Shown here: positions 16,900-24,178 of the stretch, piece after piece
How the letters are laid out: every line of letters begins with the position of its first letter
How positions within the stretch are numbered: position 1 is the stretch's first letter
Assembly (NCBI RefSeq): GCF_008123515.1
Contig: NZ_VSSR01000060.1
Location: 54,495-118,494, forward strand
From: Bradyrhizobium cytisi
Lineage (GTDB): Bacteria > Pseudomonadota > Alphaproteobacteria > Rhizobiales > Xanthobacteraceae
Direction of reading: 5' to 3'
DNA length: 64,000 nucleotides
Notes under the pieces: model-generated
The model's database searches: none
Told to the model about the DNA's origin: nothing
Seen by the model: only the letters and a program-made list of their open reading frames with translations
Made by a program: the position numbers and the translations under genes

Positions 16900-17160
16900 C
16901 TAATTTTGCCGTTTGCCGCGATGGACTTGCGAGTTGCGCAAATAAGCGCCGATCGCGGTCGTCCTGACGGTCGCCTGTCTCATTTCGCCCTCGACCGCTG
17001 CGCATTCCTTCAACAAGCCGCGGCGGGTCGTCTCGAGATCGTCGAGCAAGGCAAGCACCTGCTTGTGGTCACTGTCCGTCACGGTAGCGGCCCGTGCCAC
17101 CAGCCGTCGCACCCGGCGCAGCAGCGCTTCTCCGGCGGCCTTGGCCTCCTCGCCGCGCAT
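16900..17160 (-). CDS. Small helical protein in the flagellar cluster
   Basis: 86 residues, starting 3 nt after flgE ends and finishing 15 nt before the flgN-like gene, so it is clearly in the same transcript. It is charged and helical (RRVRRLVARAATVTDSDHKQ, then LLDDLETTRRGLLKECAAVE), with no membrane segment. It looks like a second small chaperone or a FlgN/FliT-like partner, but I see no family motif that proves it. A GAGG sequence inside the flgE stop region serves as its ribosome site. Confidence 0.6.
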   Translation of the reverse strand: MRGEEAKAAGEALLRRVRRLVARAATVTDSDHKQVLALLDDLETTRRGLLKECAAVEGEMRQATVRTTAIGAYLRNSQVHRGKRQN

Positions 17161-17163
17161 CGC

Positions 17164-18429
17164 TCACCTCATCGCCGAGATCAGGGTGTCGTACATCTTG
17201 CTGACGGTGGAGATGACCTGGGACGCCGCCGAATAGGCCTGCTGCGCCGAGATCATGCTCGAGAACTGGCTGGAGGTGTCGGTGGTCGAGGATTCCAGCT
17301 CGCTGCCGTAGATCGTGCCCGCACCGTTCTCGCCGGACGCTTGCAGCGCGGCATTCCCCGACGTCACGGTCGCGGAATAGAGGCCGTCGCTGGCTGCGGA
17401 AAGCCCGGTTGGATCGGCGAAGGTCGCCACCGCTATCTTGTAGATCGCGATGGTCTGGCCGTTGGAATAGGTGGCGTCGACGATGCCGTTCTTGCCGATC
17501 GAGATGCTGGACAGCTTGCCGTAGGAGAGGCCGTCCGAGGAGATGCTCGTGACGTTGACGGTCGGCGTCGTCTCGCCCGAAGCATATTGCGTCAGACCGT
17601 CCGTGCCTCCGGCGGTGCCGAGACTCATCGTGATCGTGCTGTCCGCTGCACCATCAGTCCAGCCCGTCACCGCGACGGTCGCCGGGCTCGGGCTGGTGCT
17701 CGCCAGCGAGCCGTCGCTGTTGAAGGTGATGTCGATCGTGCCCGAGGCCGTGCCGGTCGCGGTCGTGGTGTCCGACGTCGAGGTCGGATTGGCGAAGCTC
17801 GCGCTCCAGGTGTTGGTCCCGGTCTTGGTCCAGGTGACCTGCATCGAGTTCGCGGCACCGAGCGAATCGGTGACGGTCATCGAGCTGGTGTAGGTGTCGC
17901 CGGTCGCGGCATCCGACGGCAGGTTCGCCGCAATCGTGGTCTTGGTGGTGGCGCTGCCGCTGGTCGAGGCGACCTGGGTATTGATGGCCTCGAGATTGCT
18001 CGCCGATTCATTGCCGACGACATTGCCGTCCGAATCGGTGCGCCATCCCTCCAGGTAACTGCCATTGTTCTCGAGATAGCCCGCATTGTCGGTCGAAAAG
18101 GCACCGTTGCGGGTATAGGACGTGGTGCCGCCCGACGTGGCGCTGGTCACGACGAAGAAGCCCGATCCCTGGATCGCGACGTCGGTCGCGTTGGAAGTGG
18201 CGGCCAGCAGGCCTTGCTGGGTGATGTTGGCGCGGCCCGAAACGGTGACGCCGCCCGAGGCATAGGAGGTCGCGTTGCTCGATGCGGTGACGAGGTCGTC
18301 GAACATCGCCGACGTCGTCTTGTACCCCGTCGTGCTGGTATTGGCGATGTTGTCGCTGATCATCGACAGGGACTGGCTCTGCGCGCTGAGCGCGGAGATC
18401 GCCGAAGAGAGTGCACCGGTGAGACTCAT
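17164..18429 (-). CDS. flgE: Flagellar hook protein FlgE
   Basis: 421 residues. The N-terminus MSLTGALSSAISALSAQSQS, followed by SMISDNIANTSTTGYK, is the standard hook/rod motif. FFVVTSATSGGTTSYTRNGA is the second conserved block. The C-terminus (MISAQQAYSAASQVISTVSK) is the conserved axial helix. FlgE polymerises into the flexible hook outside the cell. The length is typical for an alphaproteobacterial hook. GGAG precedes the ATG. It follows the hook cap gene flgD by 31 nt. Confidence 0.94.
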   Translation of the reverse strand: MSLTGALSSAISALSAQSQSLSMISDNIANTSTTGYKTTSAMFDDLVTASSNATSYASGGVTVSGRANITQQGLLAATSNATDVAIQGSGFFVVTSATSGGTTSYTRNGAFSTDNAGYLENNGSYLEGWRTDSDGNVVGNESASNLEAINTQVASTSGSATTKTTIAANLPSDAATGDTYTSSMTVTDSLGAANSMQVTWTKTGTNTWSASFANPTSTSDTTTATGTASGTIDITFNSDGSLASTSPSPATVAVTGWTDGAADSTITMSLGTAGGTDGLTQYASGETTPTVNVTSISSDGLSYGKLSSISIGKNGIVDATYSNGQTIAIYKIAVATFADPTGLSAASDGLYSATVTSGNAALQASGENGAGTIYGSELESSTTDTSSQFSSMISAQQAYSAASQVISTVSKMYDTLISAMR

Positions 18430-18460
18430 GATGAAACTCCAGAGGGATCAGGACGCAGGA

Positions 18461-19129
18461 TCAGGACGTGACGCCGATGATGTCGGCGGCGCTGACGGAG
18501 ACACCGTTCACCGTGAGCGAAGGCGTTGATGTTGAGGTGTCGATGCCCGTCACCGTGCCGGAGATGGTGGTATAGTTGAGCACCGAGTTGCCGGCGGAAT
18601 CCGTCGCGGTCACCGAGATTGTGTACTGGCCGCCGTCCGTGAGCTGGGTGCCGCTGGAATTCTTGCCGTCCCAGGTGAAGGTGTTGGATCCGGAATTGCC
18701 GGTCCCGGTGCCGGTGTAGACCGTGTTACCCGAGGCGTCCTTGATGGTGACCGCGACGTCGGAAGCGGCCGAGGACAGCGAATAGCCGAACGTCGCCGAG
18801 CCGTTGCTCAAGGTCGACGTGTCGGTCTTCGCCTCGACGGTGTGGCCGATATAGTTGACCGAGTTGAGCGTCACGAGGCTCGAGAAGGAGCTGGAGAGCG
18901 AGGTCAGGTTGGAATTGATCGACTGCTGCTGGCTGAAATTCGCGTAAGACGTGAGCTGATTGATGAAGTCGGTGCTCGAGGTCGCGTTCAGCGGGTCCTG
19001 GTTCTGAAGCTCGCTGACGAGCAGGCTCAGGAAATCGCTCGAGGTCAGCGTCGAACTGGACGAGGTGCTCGACGAGGACGACGTCGTCGTGGTCGCAGTC
19101 GTTGCAGAACTCGTTGCGGAAACTGTCAT
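18461..19129 (-). CDS. flgD: Flagellar hook assembly (cap) protein FlgD
   Basis: 222 residues with the FlgD core: SSDFLSLLVSELQNQDPLNA, then TDFINQLTSYANFSQQQSIN. A Tudor/FnIII-like region with TWDGKNSSGTQLTDGGQYTI follows. FlgD caps the growing hook and is discarded after assembly. The first 28 residues are almost only Ser, Thr and Ala, longer than in many FlgD proteins. It is placed immediately before flgE, as expected. Confidence 0.93.
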   Translation of the reverse strand: MTVSATSSATTATTTTSSSSSTSSSSTLTSSDFLSLLVSELQNQDPLNATSSTDFINQLTSYANFSQQQSINSNLTSLSSSFSSLVTLNSVNYIGHTVEAKTDTSTLSNGSATFGYSLSSAASDVAVTIKDASGNTVYTGTGTGNSGSNTFTWDGKNSSGTQLTDGGQYTISVTATDSAGNSVLNYTTISGTVTGIDTSTSTPSLTVNGVSVSAADIIGVTS

Positions 19130-19326
19130 CAGAAACTCCGGCTTTCTCGCGCGGCCGGCGACAGCGATGTCGGTCAGCGCGCTTGAAATCTGTGTGCTGA
19201 TGAAACGCGTGGCCGCGCGGATTCAGGCGCGGATTCACGGCTGCGAAATTCGCTTTCGACACGGCAAAATCTGCCGCGTGCTAGTGTCCGGGAATGCCGA
19301 AAGCGCGCTTACGAAAAAGCGCAGCC

Positions 19327-19348
19327 GCTCGCACGTGTCGGTGCGAGC
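19327..19348 (-). terminator. Hairpin after the 90-residue gene
   Basis: A perfect 8-bp stem (gctcgcac / gtgcgagc) with a 6-nt loop lies 41 bp past the stop of the 19389 gene. On the reverse strand it is followed within a few bases by a TTTTT run in gcgctttttcg. It could end the upstream transcript or separate it from flgD; the U-run is weak. Confidence 0.4.
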
Positions 19349-19388
19349 GCAAAACTCATGCGGATCGGAATGTCAGGGAAAGAGCCGA

Positions 19389-19661
19389 TCAGCTCCCCGC
19401 GGTCTCGCCTTCGGTGCGCGGCTCGGCGGTGTCGGTCTTCATTTTCGCAGCGGCGGCGGCAATACGGTCGGCGAGGCCGGCGGGTGCCCGCACTGGAGGT
19501 GCCGCGAGCGCCTGGCGCAGGGCGCGCATCTCTTCAAGCAGTGCCTGGGCAGCAGAGGAACGTTTCAACAGCTTTTCAGCGGGCAAGCGCCGATCTTCGG
19601 GCCAGAGGGAGAGATCCTCGCCCAGCCGGTCGATCAGTTCTTCAAACTCGGTGACGTCCAT
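19389..19661 (-). CDS. Unknown 90-residue protein (FEELIDRLG..L..WP type)
   Basis: The N-terminus MDVTEFEELIDRLGEDLSLW followed by PEDRR, then a helix SSAAQALLEEMRALRQALAA, resembles small proteins that I associate with ECF sigma factor loci in alphaproteobacteria, where they act as or next to anti-sigma factors. That likeness is from memory and unverified. It has no membrane segment. It is placed between fliS and flgD, 260 bp from flgD, so it may have its own promoter. An ECF sigma gene lies 3.3 kb upstream on the same strand. Confidence 0.6.
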   Translation of the reverse strand: MDVTEFEELIDRLGEDLSLWPEDRRLPAEKLLKRSSAAQALLEEMRALRQALAAPPVRAPAGLADRIAAAAAKMKTDTAEPRTEGETAGS

Positions 19662-19802
19662 CGCCCGCCGATCCCGCCTCGGTCAGGCCCCTCATAAAGC
19701 ATTGCAAGCGCGTCGAAAACCGATTTCCCGCCGCTTCGCGCGCCAAAAGCGCCCGGAGCACTACGGGAACGGGCCAAACTGCGGTCCGCGGCGGTCGTGG
19801 CT

Positions 19803-20228
19803 TCAGCCCGTGCGGGCCGAATCGGACGGCGCGATCTTGCCGCCCCGCGCCGTCGCGTCGACGTGCTCCCAGGCCTCCCGCAACTCGGTCACGGCCGCGA
19901 TGATCCGCCGAAAACTCGTCGGGGCATGCGGCCGGCCGAACGCCTTGTGGCTCGCCACGATCAGGCTGTTGTAGGTCTGGAACAGCCGCTCGGCCACCGC
20001 CCCGCCCTTGGTGAAGTCGAGATTGTGGCTGAGCCCGCGCAGGATCGCGGTCGCCTTCAGCAGATATTCGTGCCCTTCCTCGAAGCGCCGCGCTTCCTGT
20101 GCGGCCAGCGACTTCTGGAAGAAGGTGATCGCGCCGCCAAGCAGCATCGAGATCGCCTTCAGCGGCGGCACGCTGGTGGCCGCGCCCCGATAGGCCTGAT
20201 TGGCCATGTACGCCATCGGATTATGCAT
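19803..20228 (-). CDS. fliS: Flagellin export chaperone FliS
   Basis: About 141 residues with the FliS pattern: MANQAYRGAATSVPPLKAIS, LLGGAITFFQKSLAAQE, then a long second helix with RGLSHNLDFTKGG and LFQTYNSLIVASH. FliS binds the flagellin C-terminus to stop premature polymerisation. I take the ATG at 20228. It begins 2 bp past the end of fliD (stop at 20233-20231), so translation is coupled. The basic C-terminal tail is longer than usual. Confidence 0.88.
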   Translation of the reverse strand: MHNPMAYMANQAYRGAATSVPPLKAISMLLGGAITFFQKSLAAQEARRFEEGHEYLLKATAILRGLSHNLDFTKGGAVAERLFQTYNSLIVASHKAFGRPHAPTSFRRIIAAVTELREAWEHVDATARGGKIAPSDSARTG

Positions 20229-20230
20229 TA

Positions 20231-21928
20231 TCAACCACTCGAGCTGGAGTTAAGCAAGGCCTTGAGATAGGTGAGCGTGTTGTTCGCGCTCGTGATCGCG
20301 GCCTGGTAATTCGCGTATTGGGTCTGGAGCTGGGTCTGGTAGGCGGACGCTGCACTCTCGATGTCGTCGACCTTCTGCTGGAGGTCGGTGTCGCGGTCAG
20401 TCAGGTTCGTGATAAGCGTCTGCAACGAGCCCGAGGTCGATGAATAGGTCTTGGACAGCTGATAGAGCTGCGTGGCGATGCCCGAGGTCGAGGTCACCGT
20501 GATCGATTGCGACGTTGATCCCGAATAGGTGAAGGCCATGCCCGCATAGGCCGTTCCGGCCGCGCCAAGGATCGTCGTGCCGCTCACCGTGAATAGCGAG
20601 GAATCTCCGCCGACCGACGCAGAGCTGAGATTTCCGGACGAGTCGACGGTCAGGTCGAGCGTGAAGGATTGCGGCGACGTTCCGGTGTTGACGACGCTGA
20701 GCTGGCTCGACGAGGTCTTGGTCTGCGCCGACAGCAGCGTGGTGACGCCGCTCAGATTCGTGCTGAGAACATTGGATAGCGTCGAGGAGTCGAGCTCGAG
20801 CTCGTTCTTCTCATTAAAGGACAGGCCGAGGTCGGCCATGGTGAGGCCGCCCACCGTGCTGTTGAGCGCGTTCTGGAGCGAATCCATGATGTCGCGCATG
20901 GTGCCGTCGCCGAACAGCACCGCGCTCGAATCCGCCGTGCCGTCGGAAGCCGTTGCCTGCTGCGCGATCACCGCATCGCGGAACGTGTTGTAGTTGGTGA
21001 CGAGGCTCTCGACCGCCGTTTCGATCTGGCTGGTGTCGGGCTCGATGCTGATGCTGAGCGATGTTCCGCTGGGCGTCGCCTGGAGCAGGTTGAAGGTCAC
21101 GCCCGTGAGCACGTCGGTGATGTCGTTGGTATCCCGCGTCATCGAGATGCCATCGAGAGAAAAATCAGCCGCTTGCGATGTCTGCAGCACGTCGGCAAAG
21201 GCGCCCGTGCTGTCGGTCACCCCAAGCTCGTTCAGGATGTCGTCGCCTGACGTGCTGGAATAGCTGATGTCGGCGGCAGCCTCCGTGCCCGACAGCACCA
21301 TCTCGTACGACCCGCTCGACACCTGGACGATCGAGGCCTGCACGTTGGTGGTCGATGTCTGGGCGTTGATGGCATCGACCACGTCCTGCATCGACATCGT
21401 GCTGGTGACGGTGATGTCGGCGGTGTTGCCGCTACCGAGACCAAGGGAGAAGGTGCCGGAATAGCCGAGCGCGCTGGTCTGGCTCGACTGCGAGGTGCCG
21501 ATCACCTTCTGCGCGGTCGCGACCTGGCTGATGGTCAGCGTGTGGTCGCCGGTCGCAGCACCGTTGCTGACGGACATCGAGAGCGCGGAGGAGGCGCTGA
21601 CGTCGCCGGACGAGCTGATGGTCGCCGCCCGCGTGGCGAAGGCGTTGGTCGCGAGCGAATTGACGACGGCCGTCGCGAGCGAGGAAAGGCCGCTGGAGAG
21701 CGTCGAAAGATCGGTCTGGAGCGTCTTGTAGGCGGAGATCTTGGCTTCGTTGCTGGTGATCGAGGTCGAGATCGTGGTCGCTGCCGTCAGCTTCGCGTTC
21801 ACCGCCGCGGTGATCAACGCGCTCCAGTCCACGCTGGTCGATGTGGTGGTGCCGGTCGTGGTCACGGTGGACGCACTCGACGTGCTGGTGCTCGCAGTGC
21901 TGCTGGTGCTCGAACTGACTGACGTCAC
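20231..21928 (-). CDS. fliD: Flagellar filament cap protein FliD
   Basis: 565 residues from a GTG at 21928. After a Ser/Thr-only leader of about 32 residues comes the FliD N-terminal domain (VDWSALITAAVNAKLTAATT), the segment LTISQVATAQKVIG and the central block DFSLDGISMTRDTNDITDVL. The C-terminal coiled coil (LTDRDTDLQQKVDDIESAAS, then YANYQAAITSANNTLTYLKA) ends it. FliD caps the filament tip and inserts flagellin subunits. Gene order fliC-fliD-fliS is conserved in many other bacteria. The low-complexity leader is unusual. Confidence 0.92.
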   Translation of the reverse strand: MTSVSSSTSSTASTSTSSASTVTTTGTTTSTSVDWSALITAAVNAKLTAATTISTSITSNEAKISAYKTLQTDLSTLSSGLSSLATAVVNSLATNAFATRAATISSSGDVSASSALSMSVSNGAATGDHTLTISQVATAQKVIGTSQSSQTSALGYSGTFSLGLGSGNTADITVTSTMSMQDVVDAINAQTSTTNVQASIVQVSSGSYEMVLSGTEAAADISYSSTSGDDILNELGVTDSTGAFADVLQTSQAADFSLDGISMTRDTNDITDVLTGVTFNLLQATPSGTSLSISIEPDTSQIETAVESLVTNYNTFRDAVIAQQATASDGTADSSAVLFGDGTMRDIMDSLQNALNSTVGGLTMADLGLSFNEKNELELDSSTLSNVLSTNLSGVTTLLSAQTKTSSSQLSVVNTGTSPQSFTLDLTVDSSGNLSSASVGGDSSLFTVSGTTILGAAGTAYAGMAFTYSGSTSQSITVTSTSGIATQLYQLSKTYSSTSGSLQTLITNLTDRDTDLQQKVDDIESAASAYQTQLQTQYANYQAAITSANNTLTYLKALLNSSSSG

Positions 21929-21956
21929 TGTGCTGCCCGATCCATCCCGGGGTGAA

Positions 21957-21981
21957 CCGGGCCGGCATCAAGCCGGCCCGG
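21957..21981 (-). terminator. Strong hairpin after fliC
   Basis: A perfect 10-bp GC stem (ccgggccggc / gccggcccgg) with a 5-nt loop begins 20 bp after the fliC stop. There is no U-run. It probably terminates most flagellin transcripts or protects the flagellin mRNA 3' end, allowing limited read-through into fliD. Confidence 0.6.
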
Positions 21982-22000
21982 CGATCGCTAGCCTCAGCGC

Positions 22001-22825
22001 TTAGCCGAGCAGCTTGAGCAGGTACTGCGGCATCTGGTTCGCCGCGGATTCCGCCGACACCGCGGCCTGGGTCTTCACCTCGGCCGAGGACAGCGTGGCC
22101 TGCTCGGCCGCAATATCGACGTCCTTGATCGCGGAGTTCGCCGACTGCAGGTTCTGGGTCTGGGTCGAGATCGAGTCCGACGAGAAGTTGAACCGCGATT
22201 CCTGCGCGCCGATGCTGGCGCGGGCGGCGGAGACGGTGTCGATCGCGGTATCAAGCGTGGTCAGTGCCGAGGTCGCGTCAGAAAGGGAGCTGACGTCGAG
22301 CGAGGACACGCCGAGCGAGGATGCCGTCAGGCTCGTCAGCGTGATTGTGATGTTGTCCGAGCCGGAGGAGCCGACCAGCACCGAGACGCCGGAGGCGAAC
22401 ACGCTGGAGCCATCAAGCAGGCTCTGGCTGGAATAGCGGGTGCCGGTCGCGATCGAATCGATTTCGCTCGTCAGCTGCGTGAATTCCGAGTTGATGTAGG
22501 CGCGGCTGGAGTCGGTCGTGGTGCCTGAGGCCGACTCGGAGGCCAGCGACTTCATGCGCGCCAGGATGTCCGAGATGTTGGAGGCGCCGCCATCGGCGGT
22601 CTGGAGGATCGCGGTCGCCTGCGAGGCGTTGGTCGCGGCCTGCTGCAGCGTGGTGACGTCCGACGAGATGCGGGTCGAGATCGCAAGACCGGCGGCGTCG
22701 TCGGAGGCCGAGGTGATGCGCGAGCCGCTCGACAGCTTGGCGAGCGCGCTGCTCTCCTGCGCGGAATTGATGTTGAGGTAGCGGACTGCAGAGTTCGCCG
22801 CGCTATTGGTGGAAATTGCAGGCAT
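22001..22825 (-). CDS. fliC: Flagellin
   Basis: 274 residues. The N-terminal D0/D1 region (ALAKLSSGSRITSASDDAAG, then LAISTRISSDVTTLQQAATN) and C-terminal D1/D0 region (QNLQSANSAIKDVDIAAEQA, ending AANQMPQYLLKLLG) are canonical. The variable middle is very short, about 60 residues, so the filament surface domain is nearly absent. AGGAG precedes the ATG at 22825. It is monocistronic or the head of fliC-fliD-fliS, with a strong hairpin behind it. Confidence 0.95.
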   Translation of the reverse strand: MPAISTNSAANSAVRYLNINSAQESSALAKLSSGSRITSASDDAAGLAISTRISSDVTTLQQAATNASQATAILQTADGGASNISDILARMKSLASESASGTTTDSSRAYINSEFTQLTSEIDSIATGTRYSSQSLLDGSSVFASGVSVLVGSSGSDNITITLTSLTASSLGVSSLDVSSLSDATSALTTLDTAIDTVSAARASIGAQESRFNFSSDSISTQTQNLQSANSAIKDVDIAAEQATLSSAEVKTQAAVSAESAANQMPQYLLKLLG

Positions 22826-22966
22826 TGGAAACTCCTGTGCTGATGGGCATGGCGTGCCGCATCGTTGAAGACGATTGACGACGCGGACCGCAGCCCCGTC
22901 CGTTCGCTCAAACGGCGGAGCGCACGGAGATCAGGCGCGAAAATTATCGCAGCGCCAGTTTTATGG

Positions 22967-23665
22967 TTAGCAATCCGTAAACGCCGTGCGGATGTCGCGC
23001 TCGTGCTTGCGCAGCAACTGACGCAGCTGCTGACGTCCGCGCTTGAGCAGGGACTCCACCGCGGCCACCGTGGTGTCCATCACCTGGGCAATCTCGCCGT
23101 TGCTCATATTCTCGTGGTACGAGAAGATCACCGCGATACGCTGCTGCTCGGGCAGGCGCTGCATCGCGAGCTCCAGCATGCCGTTCAGCTCGTTGCGCTC
23201 GATGATCTCGACCGCGCCAGGCTGGCCGTCGGCGACCTCCGGCACGGTCTCGACATTCTCGTTGCGCGGCTTGCGGCGCAGATCGATGCAGCGATTGGAG
23301 ATGACGCGGTAGAGCCAGGTCGAGAACTTGGCGCGGCCGTGCTGCCAGCGCCCGCGATGGCTCCAGATCTTGAGCATGGTGTCCTGCACCACGTCTTCTG
23401 CATCTGCAGCATTGCCGACGATACGCAACGCGATCGCATAGGCGCGATCGATGTGACGCTCGACCAGCATGCGGAACGCAGCCTCGTCGCCGGTGGCAAG
23501 TCTGTCGAGAAGTTCGCTGTCCTCATCGAAGACGATTTCGGCAGCGACCGGCGTGCTGCCCGGCGCCAGCGGTACCGACGGCATCACGGGCACGATCTCT
23601 TCAGCCGGCAGCGTCGTCGTGATCCCGGCCTCGGCGGGAGCCCAGACATCAGCAGCGTAACTCAT
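22967..23665 (-). CDS. ECF-type RNA polymerase sigma factor
   Basis: 232 residues from the ATG at 23665, which has GGAG 8 nt upstream. An upstream extension to 23737 is open but has no ribosome site. Region 2 is clear (DAEDVVQDTMLKIWSHRGRW, then KFSTWLYRVISNRCIDLRR), and so is region 4 (LPEQQRIAVIFSYHENMSNG, then EIAQVMDTTVAAVESLLKRG). The first 60 residues are a Pro/Ala-rich leader. No anti-sigma gene follows directly. It lies immediately upstream of fliC on the same strand, 141 bp away, which suggests but does not show a role in this flagellar cluster. The 90-residue gene at 19389 is a possible partner. Confidence 0.9.
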   Translation of the reverse strand: MSYAADVWAPAEAGITTTLPAEEIVPVMPSVPLAPGSTPVAAEIVFDEDSELLDRLATGDEAAFRMLVERHIDRAYAIALRIVGNAADAEDVVQDTMLKIWSHRGRWQHGRAKFSTWLYRVISNRCIDLRRKPRNENVETVPEVADGQPGAVEIIERNELNGMLELAMQRLPEQQRIAVIFSYHENMSNGEIAQVMDTTVAAVESLLKRGRQQLRQLLRKHERDIRTAFTDC

Positions 23666-24178
23666 CCCGCAATCTCCAACCCGCAATGCCGGCGGCGCAC
23701 ATGCCACACGGCTTCCAGGCGTTGAACGCGGGGCCAAAACAATCCAGGCGGAGAATTTTTGTTATTTTTCAAGATGTTAGCCGGTATCTTTTGCCGAGTA
23801 TCGGGCAATAATTGCCGAGCGCGCGCTACTCTCGCGCATCAATCCCGCAATCATCACATCGTCTCGCGCCATGGCGGATCATCCATCCTGAACAGATGTC
23901 ATTGAGAGAAAACGCTGACATTACGCAGCACTAAGGTGATCAAGCGCGACGCGCGCCTTGCGCATCAGGAAGCGATTGTTTCCGAGTGTGAATGAACGCG
24001 AGACGACTTCCGCACCCGGCAATTTTTTCCGAATCACCTTTTCGAACCTAGCGATTTTTTTGAATCTGTCAGTCGCGACGAATGCGTTTTTGAATCGCGC
24101 GTGAATTATTTTCGCGCTTGTGGCGCCTGACATGGTGAACGTGCGCGTTAATTGATCTGATTGGCGGGGAATCTTCAC
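23666..24178. other. 513-bp spacer, lower GC, between sigma gene and HAD gene
   Basis: This region is visibly richer in A and T than its neighbours (for example runs such as tttttgttatttttcaag near 23756). It separates two divergent genes. A possible 70-residue minus-strand frame lies at 23921-24133. Promoters for the sigma gene (leftward) and the HAD gene (rightward) should be here. I could not fix a convincing -35/-10 pair or a named operator. Confidence 0.5.
23921..24133 (-). CDS. Possible 70-residue protein (uncertain)
   Basis: A minus-strand frame from the ATG at 24133. Its second half has codon use like real genes here (NNRFLMRKARVALDHL with GC-ending codons), while the first half is basic and AT-rich (FKNAFVATDRFKKIARFEKV). 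No ribosome site precedes the ATG, and no family is recognised. It may be a small basic protein, a remnant or chance. A longer upstream extension overlaps the start of the HAD gene and is less likely. Confidence 0.3.
   Translation of the reverse strand: MSGATSAKIIHARFKNAFVATDRFKKIARFEKVIRKKLPGAEVVSRSFTLGNNRFLMRKARVALDHLSAA

Noticed and set aside
19130..19388. Sigma54 promoter (TGGCAC-N5-TTGC) ahead of flgD
   Set aside because: No GG/GC pair with the required 10-bp spacing was found on the minus strand.
19680..19702. Fifth copy of the direct-repeat site (AGGCCCCTCATAAAG) before the 90-residue gene
   Set aside because: Only one half-site matches; the second half-site is absent.
22930..22966. 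Sigma28-like box (TAAC...TGCGATAA) upstream of fliC
   Set aside because: The spacing and the -35 half do not match the TAAA-N15-GCCGATAA rule, and the -35 part overlaps the stop of the sigma gene.
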